Shown piece after piece: positions 19,467-29,509 of a stretch of 64,000 nucleotides of DNA (the stretch's first letter is position 1; every line of letters begins with the position of its first letter). Source of the stretch: Selaginella moellendorffii (Eukaryota > Streptophyta > Lycopodiopsida > Selaginellales > Selaginellaceae); contig NW_003314280.1 in assembly GCF_000143415.4 (NCBI RefSeq), forward strand, positions 338,984 to 402,983, written 5' to 3'. Under the pieces are notes generated by a model, which saw nothing but the letters and a program-made list of their open reading frames with translations, was not told where the DNA came from and searched no databases. The position numbers and the translations under genes are program-made.

Positions 19467-19745
19467 ATGGCTAGGGAAAATGCTATTGCTACTCGCACTT
19501 GGCCCCCATGCATCTCATATGAGTCTCCACCTCCGTCTCCAACTTCTACCAACATTCCACCCTTCCCTCCATACATCAATCGTTGTGAGGCCTTTTCTTT
19601 TGTAGCCCCAAGTGTGACTGAACAAGAGATCCCTCTTCCAGATAATGTTCTAGATGTTGCTACTAAAGATGGATTGCCTCATGTGCTTCAAGAGCGATGC
19701 CAGATGTTTCTTCAAGATCTTGCTCCCGATATGGTTAAACTTTGA
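19467..19745 (+). pseudogene. Truncated second copy of the zinc-finger ORF
   Basis: Shares SYESPPPSP and LQERCQMFLQDLAPDM with the copy at 18654 but stops just after the DM, at about 19735. There the sequence changes abruptly to the 3' end of the minus-strand methylase gene. The Cys/His part is missing. The break looks like a recombination junction that removed the end of both genes. Confidence 0.6.
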
Positions 19746-22700
19746 TCTACCAGAGTCACGTGCTGCTTCGACCATCGAACCACTACCTGCTGTGCAATCG
19801 ATGACAACACCTCTAGTTGGGCAATAAAGCTCAAGTAGGACATGCATCGCCGATGGAGATCGGAACCGATACCCAGACAATGTGTTGCGGATGTCGTCGT
19901 CTATGAGATTTGGTATGATGTCAGTAAAGCTGTCATACCCTGGCAAAACCCTTGCAGCACGCTCGCTATCACGAAAACCGTCATTTTCTTTTCTGCAAAA
20001 CACATGGTAGGTCCACATCATAACCTGAATAATAAAACTTTAAGAGACAACCAAAACAGAAAATGATTTCTTACCTTCTCTGGCATGCCTAGGACACCTT
20101 TGGTCTCGACCCCAACACTATCCATGATGCATCCGGAAGAGAACCTCTTGAAGTTGACTCGACTTGCATACCTCATAAGGCAGGACATCCAATGGGGGTC
20201 ATTCGGGAGAATGAAGGCAACTTGACCGGTTGTGTGAAAGAGAATTGCTGCCAAAAGGAATGCATCCTTCAAGTGGTCTTTAGTCAGGTTGTTCCAGCTT
20301 GGGACATCACCATTAGCGTCTGGAAGACCATCTGGCATGTCAAAGAGCATGAAGTTTGTGCTCTTGAGCGGTCGCCTATGGATCTTCTGACAAAAGCGCT
20401 CCCACTTTTGCCGGATAGCCATATTCTCAGCATCCTCCTCAAAAGATGCCATCAATGAACTATAGGAGCCAATAAAGATCCCAACTTCACCACGGAATGC
20501 CACTGGAGATACAGGGCGAATCTAGGGGGAGAAGACAAAGATAAGATGTGAATTTAAGAAAAATTTACATACCGTCATGTGGCGTGTGGTAGATGTAAGT
20601 TCCTCCAAGTCCTCTTCTCGAGCATCAAGACGAGCTGGAATGAAGTTACTCCCGACAGTTTTTGCTGCAACCATTTTGAGGAACTAAGAAAAGGAGAGAA
20701 TAAAAAGAAATATACCTCGAGAAGTCCTCGGTTACGGGGATGTTTTGGACGATCATCATCACTGTTGACTAATTCCTCCAGATGTGGACTTGCTCGCTTT
20801 CGTTGAGGTAGAACTTCTTGGACGTTCTGGTTCTCTTGCTCGACTTCGTCTCGAAGAATCTCGTTCTCACCGCCATCTTCACTCTGCTCGCCATTGGCAC
20901 CAACAGGGTCGACATTCTCATGGCCATCATCTTCGTCATCATTGTTGCCTCTTGCAGCCTCATGGTGGGTTGGTTCATAATCTGGCATCTCCAATTCCCA
21001 AGGACAAGCGCGCTTTATTGCTGCTGGAAACTTCATTGTTGTCGGGTACATGCCTCCATCTCTCACACCATGCCTCAGGAGGCGTGTGCATACCAGTGTT
21101 TCGAGAGGAACGCTTCTATATTGGAGATACCTATAATAGAATATAAACAATTGAGTATAGTTGAGAAATTGTATGTTACCTGAAAGCCGCTCGACGCATG
21201 AAGTAAGGTTGGCCAAGTTGTTTCTCAAATGGAGTCGTGCTTGTGGCCTTCTTTGGCAGCCAGTCCTCTCCAAGTTTTGTAAGCTCAATGGTGACGAAGT
21301 CCTTAAATGGAAGTTGCTCAGGATCATCCCCTATGAAAGGCGCTAGAAACATCTCCCCTTCATATACAGTTTGTGAAATGTAGACGGTCCTCCTCATCAC
21401 AGTCTCCATCATACTATCCAAACCTTTTTCTCCTTCCCTGAGTCTGCTATTGAGGTTGTTCAGAATGTGTATCTATTCCTCATATGTAAGCTTTGACTTT
21501 GAGATGTTGTAAATAATCTCATCTGGAGTTTTGCCCACTAAAAAATAACTTTTGTGAGAACCTTCATGTAAATATAAACAATACTTACTTTCATGACAAG
21601 CAATCTTTGTTATAATATCGAACCACTCCTTTGGGCGTCGAGGGTCAGCCACACTAAGTAATTTCTTTACCTTTGTCTTCTTTGTGGTGTTGATTTTCTT
21701 GTCAATTGCAGCTAAATGCTCTGAGAGTTCTTGATCATTTTCAGCTCGATGCGACTGTGCATATGCATCTTGCTTAACCTTCACCAATGGCTGAAGACAA
21801 CACAAACATTCTATGATAAGAAGTATACTTAAAAGAACATACCTTACTCCACACAGCTGTCATAAAAGCCACTGGATTCTTGTACCATCTATTGGCATCC
21901 TGACGACCTCGTTGATGTCGAATAAGTGATGCTAAATCATCACCATAGTGGCTGCGGACTGCATCCTCGTCGAGATTGGCAAGAAACCGGATCTGCTCCA
22001 TATCATGTACTAGGCTTTGTTTCTGCACTGCAAACTGTCCCAGTCTGCAAAACATAAATTGTTAAAAGTGATTGAAGAAGGAGAGGTACTTACGCATTAA
22101 TTTTGTGGCAAGCTATCACAAGCCTTGCCAAATCTAGAGATCCTCTCGCGTGTACATGTCCAACCGGAACATTGATGTGATAGACAGGATCATCTCGGAA
22201 GCATTCTCGGATGCACTTCATCCACGCGCACCAGCGATGATTCCCGTCGATAATGTAGAACATTTTCCCCACAAATTGTTGAGTCTCAGGATGGCTCATA
22301 AGGTTGTTGTCAAATTCGCGGGACTTCATTTTCCAAATGTCATCCCAATCCCTCTCGATTTCCGGTGACACCGAGAGGGTATTTGTCGTTCCTGGCTTGA
22401 AAACTGAAACAAGGAACATACCTATGTTTGTCCCAAGGCCATTCTGTTTGTACAGACTATAGATGTCCATGTTGACGAAGTGCGGTGAAGCAGACCGAAC
22501 GATGCTTGTCTAAGTGAATCGACATAGTGGGATTTCTCGGATCATGTGCCCCGGGCCTTCCCACTTGAGAGACTCCAAAGTCGTGTGAATGGCCTTCTCT
22601 TTAGTTCTCAAAACTGTCTCTTGGAAGCGCTTGTCGACAATGTGTTCAGGTAGCTCCACTTCTCTTTCAGCTTCAGCTACACCTCCAGTAGCACCATTAT

Positions 22701-23870
22701 CAGATCTATCCCCTGACTCGGGCCCAACACCGCCATCAGGCGCACTTGGGCACTGCTCCGTTTCTGCCATATTTTGTGAATATGTTAAGAGTAGTGGCAT
22801 TTGTGGTTGTGGCAGTAATGGTAGTGATGACAATGGTTGCGCTGGTGGTGGTGATGACAATGGTTGCACTGGTGGTGGTGATGATGGTGACGGTGGTGGT
22901 GGTAATGGTGGTGATGACGGTGGTGGTGGTAATGGTGGTGATGACGGTGGTGGTAATGGTGGTGATGAAGGTAAAGGTGGCGGTGGTGGTAATGGTGGTG
23001 GCGGTGGTGGCGGTGGTAATGGTGGTGGTGGCATCGATGGCGGTGGTGGGGGTGCATGTGGACTGGAGCTATGTGGTTGGGAAGACGGTAGAGTTGTTGT
23101 TGTGGAAATCTCTATCTGAAGGTCAACTTGATTGTCATCCTGGATCTCATCTTCCTCATGTCTTCTCCTTAATCCAACATCCTTCTCCTTTTGTAGTTGC
23201 TTCCGTTTCTGAAAATAAAAAAAACTCATTATAAATTATAAATGCATAAGAAGAGGGGAACAGGGCGTGGGCTCGGTGCACGCCTCCCCCAAGCACCTTG
23301 GCCGGCCCGCGCCAAGACTGCCCGCGAGCCGGCCTTGGCGCTTGGAGGTGGGCCGGTTCGCTGGCGTACCGGCCCTCCTCCAAGTGCCAAGGCTGGCTCG
23401 CGGGCTGTTGGCCTTGGCGCTTGGTGCGGGCGCCGGTCTGCCCCCAAGTGCCAAGGCCGGCTCGGGCCAAATGCCCGGGCCAGGCACTTGGCAGCGGCGG
23501 TGCTGGGCAGCAGTGGCCCTAGGCAGTGCGGCGCTGGCGTGGCGTGGCGTCGGCACGGCAGCAGCGGCAGGCAGCGGCGGCATGGCAGCGGCGGTGCTGG
23601 GCAGTGGCGGCACGGCAGCGGCGGCATGGCAGTGGCGGTGCTGGGCAGGCAGCACTGCGCTGGGCGTGGCATGGCAGTGGGCAGCGCTCGGCAGCCCTGG
23701 GCAGTGGCGGTGCTGGGCATGGCGTGGTGTGCGCAGCGTGGCGGCGCTGGGCATGGCGTGGGCGCGGGGGCGCTGGGTGCGGCGGCGCTGGGCGGGGAGG
23801 AGAGGGAGTGGAGGAGAGGGAGTGGAGGAGAGGGAGTGGAGAAGGAGGAAAAACTTACTCTTGGCGGCAT
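19743..23870 (-). pseudogene. ParB-like domain fused to a beta-class DNA methyltransferase-like domain
   Basis: About nine exons with short, clean GT-AG introns. Exon 1 is only MPPR (23870-23859); after a long intron the frame resumes as KRKQLQKEK at about 23210. Next come a Pro/Ser-rich stretch of over 80 residues (22780-23070), REIPL and then IIDGNHRWCAW at 22230-22256 (ParB/sulfiredoxin-type core), a helical middle, an acidic Asn/Asp/Glu stretch near 20880-20970, FMLFDMPDG at 20327-20344 in the place of methylase motif IV (DPPY-like), and VVIDCTAGSGSMVEAARDSGR at 19750-19808 (motif I, SAM binding). Motif IV before motif I is the beta-class order seen in bacterial/phage ParB-methylases. Two in-frame TAGs (about 22511 and 21474) and a truncated 3' end suggest it is broken. 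DNA N4-C or N6-A methylation is inferred, not shown. Confidence 0.7.
23213..23858 (-). repeat. GC-rich repeat-filled first intron of the ParB-methylase gene
   Basis: The intron has a GTAAGT donor after MPPR and a TTTTATTTTCAG acceptor before KRKQ. Most of its 645 bp is extremely GC-rich, unlike the AT-rich surroundings. It contains at least five copies, in both orientations, of a CCTTGGCGCTTGG/CCAAGTGCCAAGG unit and then a (GGCAGCGGC)-type array. It is probably a nested repeat or satellite expansion. Confidence 0.6.
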
Positions 23871-24676
23871 TCTGTTCCCGCAGTCACTCTCAATCTCCCG
23901 CGATACTTTCTGTAAAACCCTAACGCCGGCAGCTGCCCTAACCCTAACCTAACTTTCATCACAGCCGTTCATCATGGATGCAGTAAATCTTCACTGTACA
24001 ATAAATAATAAATCTAGCACTGTACAATTTCTATTCCGCCCTAGATTTGATCACGTGACAAAGTCCTTTTGAATTGTAATTTAATAATGGAGGTGTGCTC
24101 TAATATGACTATGTCATAATGTGAAATAATGTCACAGACGCATGTGTTGAATTGATCACAGTACGAAATTGTTAGAAAATATAAGATTATTAAATCGTAA
24201 GGTGTTATTTCCAAAGTAATGTATATAGATAATTTACTATAGGTGATAGATGGTAGTACAAAGATGGAATATATTTAAATGAGTTCAGAAGAATGTGATG
24301 ATTTCTAGCTTTAATGAAGTACTGAAAATATGTACAATATTTAATTTATTTGGCAACAATTGGTTGATGGTAGATCCTAGAATAAAATCATTCCTATCTT
24401 TCATATTATGGCACATGCTTGACGTGATATTTCTTTCCATTCTACCAAAAGTTAGTGCATATAATAAATTTGAGTATGTTTTTGAATTCAATGTATATAG
24501 ACTTTTAATATTGTACAACATAGTCCTATATACTTCATACAGAATTTATTATAACAACATTATTCGATGTTAGATCCTAGAATAAAATCGCCCTATCTTT
24601 TCACATAATGGCATAGCACATGTGAGGTGACATTTCGTTATAAAAGTTCAAAGTTCCAAAACCTAAAGGCAACAAA
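23871..24676. promoter_or_regulatory. Divergent intergenic region between methylase and transposase genes
   Basis: About 800 bp, AT-rich, with telomeric-type CCCTAACCCTAACC (telo-box-like) at 23937-23952 close to the methylase start. It probably holds both promoters. A repeated phrase TAGATCCTAGAATAAAATC occurs at 24370 and 24571, giving an imperfect 200-bp direct duplication whose role is unknown. Confidence 0.45.
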
Positions 24677-27600
24677 ATGGAGGGCTTCTTTTTGCATTAC
24701 CAAGATCACCCACCGCTTTCTATCTCCCAGAGTCTTATTTCAGAAAGTTTTCTTTGCCGACGTTTCGATCTTTCTCTCGGTTCTATTTCATTGGAAGCTG
24801 TGATTCGCAACAACATTGGTGTAGTTGAACGATCGGAGTTTCTTCTTTCGGGTGTAGGTGAAGGTGGACAACATTGGGATTTGCAACATTCCAAGTCGAA
24901 AGAGATTCGAGTTTTTGGATCTCCAATCAAAGTGCGAGGTTGTGATCCTGCTAAAGTGAATGTGAAGCAAGAGTCGGTCGTCATCATTTCTTCCTCTTCT
25001 AGTTCTAGTGGAGATGTTAGTCCAGTGCGAGCCAAGAATTTCCAAACTCCAACTTCACTGATATTCCAAGCTGTTTGCAACGCTTTCCAGTTTTCCCGCC
25101 TCTCTATCGACGTGCGTTCCTTTCTGCATAGGCTCGTTAGCAAGCTCCCTTCTACATACAATGGCAATATCTTCTTTGAACTACCACCTCTTGTCAGCTC
25201 AAAACGAAAGGGGATGGAGACAAAGCAGGATGTCCATAACTGGTGCAAGATCAAGACCACACATTTCCAGCATTTTGAAGGCACAGTGTCTATGGTTCAT
25301 TGTGGTGGGTATTTGGATTGTGTGAATAAAGCATGCAATCAAGAGCGTGGTAAAAACTCCATATTTTTTGAAGGATCTGCAACCAATCCTCCCCTCTGTG
25401 ACACCATTGGTGTTGGATTCAAGTGTCGATTTTGCAAGAATGCTCCATTGTGTCGTGCCATCTGCGGGGCCAAGATGTACTATTTTCTTCCACGGGATGG
25501 AGAGGTTGGTAGAGCTGCAGTACATATTGGCACGCACACACATCCAATGCAGGAAGGGATACAAAGGAGTTCAGTCAACCATTTCAAAGATGCAGTGCAG
25601 ATAGAGACTGTGAGAAACTCATCTGCAACTCCGAAGCATGTTCAGAAGACAGTGCTCAAGGATTTTATTGCAAATACTTTACTTGATCCGGACTACAAGA
25701 ATACTCAACTAGATGAGGCTAGCTTGCGGGAGTTACTACGACATGTGCAACCTGCAACTAGCCTTAGAAGGTATGAAAATATTATTACATACTTTTCAAT
25801 AATATCTCTCTTACATTTTGTTTTATTTAGGATAAAGTCTTGGATGTGTGAATCTCGAGAGGGGAAACTCCAATCAAAAATCGACTCAATCCTTGAACTA
25901 AAACGGACTTGTCCCTATGAGTTTATCCATGGGAGTTTATTTCCAGATCAAGTCGTTAGTGAGCAAGAGCGCCCCTTCGTTTTCAAAATGTCTACCATGG
26001 GCCCTGCCTCTGGTGTGGACCTTGTTTCCCGAATGGATATGTCTGGGTTGAGTGACCTTGCTAATGCATGGGTACATTTTGACCATATGGAGCGGGTGGC
26101 AGGTTGGACAACCATGGGAGCTCATGTGTATGATCCAAGGTAGTTTTTTTTCTCATTATCTTAAAATGGTTTTAAACATTGCACTTTTCACAGGCTACGT
26201 TGTAACTTGACAATTGCAACGGCAGAGTTTAAAGTACAAGACCAGATGGCTCAAGAAATATTTTGGAAGTCCCTCTCCGACATTGTATTGAAGCGGACTG
26301 GTAAGCCTGCCAACTTTCGCGGTTTCATGGCAGATGGGGCTGGGGCTAATTGGAATGGTGTCCGGGCAGTCTTTGGGAATGGTCTACCCCTAGAAGGTCG
26401 TGAGAGGACATGTGAGTTCCATTGGGCTCAGAGCCTAAACCAACACTGCCACCTTATCAAGCCAGATTTCCAATTAGCATTTAAGGAGTTGTGCAAACAA
26501 TGGCAAGCTGCACCTTCTGAAGAAGAGCATGAGGCAAAAGCAAACGAGATTCGAATGTGGTGGCGTGAAGATGGCCATACTGACGTAAGTTGTCTACCAC
26601 AACTTGAGTCGTGGTTGGGGTGGTGGGAAGTTAGAATGTTCCAATGGGGACATCACTCTTTTCAGGTTGGTTTTTCTTTTTTTCCTCTCTTTTTATTGCT
26701 TTTTAATATCATCTTTTTATAAGGATCAACCACTTGAGGATCTTGCATACACCCCAACTGTGAATCTCTCAGAGAGTAAACATTGGAGCTGGCGTTCCTC
26801 TGAGGCAGGGAAAGGGAAGATGAGTCTATATGAAGCATGTCTATCAGATTTGATACGCGCTGTAGAGCAGTCTTCAAAAGCTTTGGCATTTGAGGAAGGA
26901 AGATACATGGGAACAGGACCTTCGGTTGAGATGTTACACGATCGGATGAAGAAGAAAGTGACTCCACCAGCACGAACAATAGCAACTGCAGTGGAGGAAG
27001 TGGTCCGCGGCACATCTATGGAGTACACTCCTCGGGCTTCTATTGGTGATATGAAGACCGTCCGCTCAAAGCGTCGATTTTCTTTTGCTGGTGAAGATGT
27101 TGGCACGGATCTTGGAGCAAAAAGCTCTCACAGGCCTGATGTTGAGTATCATTCTGCTCCAAGACATCGCCCCAGAACCGAACCACCTCAAGTGGCTGAT
27201 GAAGAAAGTGCATCACAGCAGGTTGAAATTGCTTATCGTAGTGTGGAGCCGAAGCAATGGGCAATCCGTCGAGTGCCAGCGAAATCAAATGTAAGGTGTG
27301 TGGGGATGCTTCCAAGGGGCAAGTGTTGGGCTTGGATCCGTGGTGATAAGTCTGCTTCTGTTCCAGCCCCATGTTTCCATGGGGAACGAAAGCAAGCAGG
27401 ATTTTCAAGATGGTGTTGGTTATATTGCTGCAACTCTGATGTCAACCATACAAAGCGGCTTGAAGACACTATAGTGACTAAACCTAATGCAGTACCTAAA
27501 GAATGGCCGGTTGCTAATGGGGTTGCGCTCACCTTGGATGAGATTGAAAACCTTGAGAAATCTGGTTTCAATCTTGAGAGGAGAGTTGGAGATATGAGTG

Positions 27601-28001
27601 ACAGAACCAAAACTATTCCTACAGAGATGCACAGGAGGCCAGCACGAAAAGGTAAGGCAGTTAAATTTATTGGTACCGTCTCCAAGCAGAAGCAAGGTAA
27701 AATAAACTTGGCTTAAACACTTGAGTGTGAGATTCTCTCCATGAAGTACATCACTGCGCTCGCAAAGGAGTACACAGTCAAAACAGAAGGTGGAGAGTAC
27801 ACAATTGCCATTCAAGACTTTCCTTCTTGCACATGTCCAGACTTTACGAAGCGCGAGGAACATGGGAAGGCATATGCTCCTTGCAAGCATATGTACTACA
27901 TCTTCATCAACATCTTGCACCAGGATCCTAAAGTGGATATTCATATACACCAAGCAAGCCTTACTATTGCTGAGTTGCAGAAAACTTTTGGAGCTAATTA
28001 G
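24677..28001 (+). CDS. Mutator-like transposase with C-terminal SWIM zinc finger
   Basis: Four exons: 24677-25770, 25831-26139, 26194-26665 and 26724 onward, each join restoring the frame. The N-terminal region carries a Cys/His domain (CVNKACN, CRFCKNAPLCRAICG, then IGTHTHP) like the WRKY-GCM1/FLYWCH fingers of Mutator transposases. The core reads MGAHVYDPRLRCNLTIA, then FMADGAGANWNGVRAVFG near 26326 (probable catalytic Asp), then ERTCEFHWAQ. The C-terminal SWIM finger is CTCPDF plus PCKHMY at 27824-27900. The product should cut and paste the element and bind its inverted ends in the nucleus. A TAA at 27714 separates the SWIM finger from the rest in the same frame; without it the frame is continuous. 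Confidence 0.75.
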
Positions 28002-28579
28002 ATTTTCCAGCACTATCGATGTTTATTCTCTATCAATAATATAAACTAATTATACCTTATATAATTAATAAAAATATTTTATTATTTCACTTTTCATTTC
28101 ATATACTTGTAAGGTTCTTTTCGCAATACTACCCATAGTATTTGTGAGTCTCCATTTTTGTCTTTACCTTCTCAAAAAATATTTCGTGATAGTCTTTCGG
28201 GTGTATGATGTTACAATGTATTGTGAGAGCATATGTACCATCACAGTTTTTTTTTTTCCTTTCAAATGGTTATATGGCCTTATATAGAATCTTAATTCAA
28301 ATTTAATAATTTAAAAATTCTGATGAACCTGACATTTACTAGCTAGAAAGCACAGAGTACAAATTTAAAGAAGTGACAAGAATACTCTTTTTGCAAACAT
28401 TTTATTTTATATTCTAACAAACGTCTCTATTATTGCATGTAGTAAATATTTAAATTATTAGAACAAGAAGTGTCCTTTAGAACATTTTTATCTATATAAT
28501 ATATAGAGAGTTATGAAATTATTAAGTTCGCCATAACTTTAAAATTTTAAAGTTTATAATGTTTATACTAAATTACAAT
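28002..28579. other. AT-rich 3' flank inside the Mutator-like element
   Basis: No gene is seen between the transposase stop and the right inverted repeat. It is likely the 3' UTR and a subterminal region. Confidence 0.5.
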
Positions 28580-28644
28580 TGAAAATTGAGCTCAACTCGT
28601 GAGCTCAACTCTTCAGCTCGTGAGCTTAAGTATGGTCCGCGCTC
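28580..28644 (-). repeat. Right terminal inverted repeat of the Mutator-like element
   Basis: Its reverse complement shares the GAGTTGAGCTCACGAG blocks and a GGACCA tip with the left end. GAGCTC blocks are repeated two to three times at each end and may be transposase binding sites (inference). Confidence 0.65.
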
Positions 28645-28653
28645 CCCAAGTCG
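28645..28653. repeat. Right 9-bp target-site duplication (CCCAAGTCG)
   Basis: Perfect match to 17550-17558. The extra-ORF reading frame of the host retrotransposon resumes on this side. Confidence 0.85.
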
Positions 28654-29330
28654 ACCTAGACTCCATTATTCAAGTCCTCATAGATGAAGGCGATGTTCTT
28701 GCTCACTGATGTCACCATTCGTCAGAACTCCAATGTTGCAAGAAGGAATTTGAAAATCCTTTGCAAATTTTCTTTCACATTCGAGAACTGCAGAGATGCT
28801 GCTATCTTGTAGTTTGCTGCACACTTCATGATCTTCAGGTCGATGACTCTATCTCGGGGAGCCGTCACTCGCTTTCCCCTGTTTGGTAGTTGATGAGCTT
28901 TGGCAAAGTCTTCTTCTTCATTTGTGAGTTTCCCACGTGCAAAATCGATAATTTTCCTCTTGATATCCTATGGATCGGAGCTTGCCATAGCCGTCATGAG
29001 AACCAAGAATGCATAGAGCTGATACTTCTGCAGCCATGCATCAAGAGTCTCGTCTCGAGACCACTCTAGGTTTCCCACTTGGAAAACCAAGCATACCTTG
29101 TTCTCATCGTCCGAGAGGTCAATCACTTCCTCCTCTTCCCATGGACGGCATGGAGCCCTTGTTGTGATTCTAGTCCTCATTGAAGCTGCACTTTCACCAT
29201 ACCAAGAATCACTGCAGCCTTGACCACTATTTGCCCTTGGTGGGCTCCCTCTTTCCTCACACACTGTCACCTGTAACTCTTTTCTTCGCTCAGATGCCAA
29301 GATTAGGGTTAGGTCACATTCTTGTTAAGG
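28654..29330 (-). pseudogene. Extra ORF of the Gypsy element, 5' half
   Basis: Starts near 29300 with a hydrophilic stretch, then EEEEVIDLSDDENK (a SUMO-interaction-like VIDLSDDE motif) and a helical WLQKYQLYAFLVLM. It continues through RVIDLKIMKCAANYKIAASL to the transposon insertion at 28653. The 3' half is at 17558-16396. No known family was recognised, and it has at least two stops. Confidence 0.5.
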
Positions 29331-29509
29331 TGAATTTTCTCTAAGTGTTTGCATGTGTTCGAATGTGTTTTCTTCGATTTCTCTAAGCATTTTCTCTTGA
29401 AATTTCTGGTATTCCACCATAGTGTGAAGCACTTGTGGTTGCTTGTAAATCTTCAATTTGTTCAAGTTAACTACTTGCAATTTTTCATCATCTAAAGTTG
29501 CAAGTTTTG

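Larger units (their letters stand above)
17559..28644 (+). mobile_element. Mutator-like DNA transposon (11.1 kb) carrying a ParB-DNA methylase gene
   Basis: Bounded by perfect 9-bp target duplications and imperfect inverted ends that share GAGTTGAGCTCAYGAGTTGA blocks. It contains two divergent multi-exon genes: a transposase with a SWIM finger on the plus strand (24677-28001) and a ParB plus DNA-methylase-like gene on the minus strand (23870-19743). Small plus-strand zinc-finger ORFs lie near the left end. The insertion site lies in a dead Gypsy element, so it arrived after that element. In-frame stops in both main genes suggest this copy is no longer autonomous. Confidence 0.8.

Noticed and set aside
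22746-23234. Plus-strand Val/Met/Gly-rich frames
   Set aside because: Antisense of the Pro-rich part of the ParB-methylase gene (GGT-type triplets).
23242-23952. Several overlapping long frames on both strands
   Set aside because: They lie in the GC-rich intron of the methylase gene; composition keeps frames open by chance.
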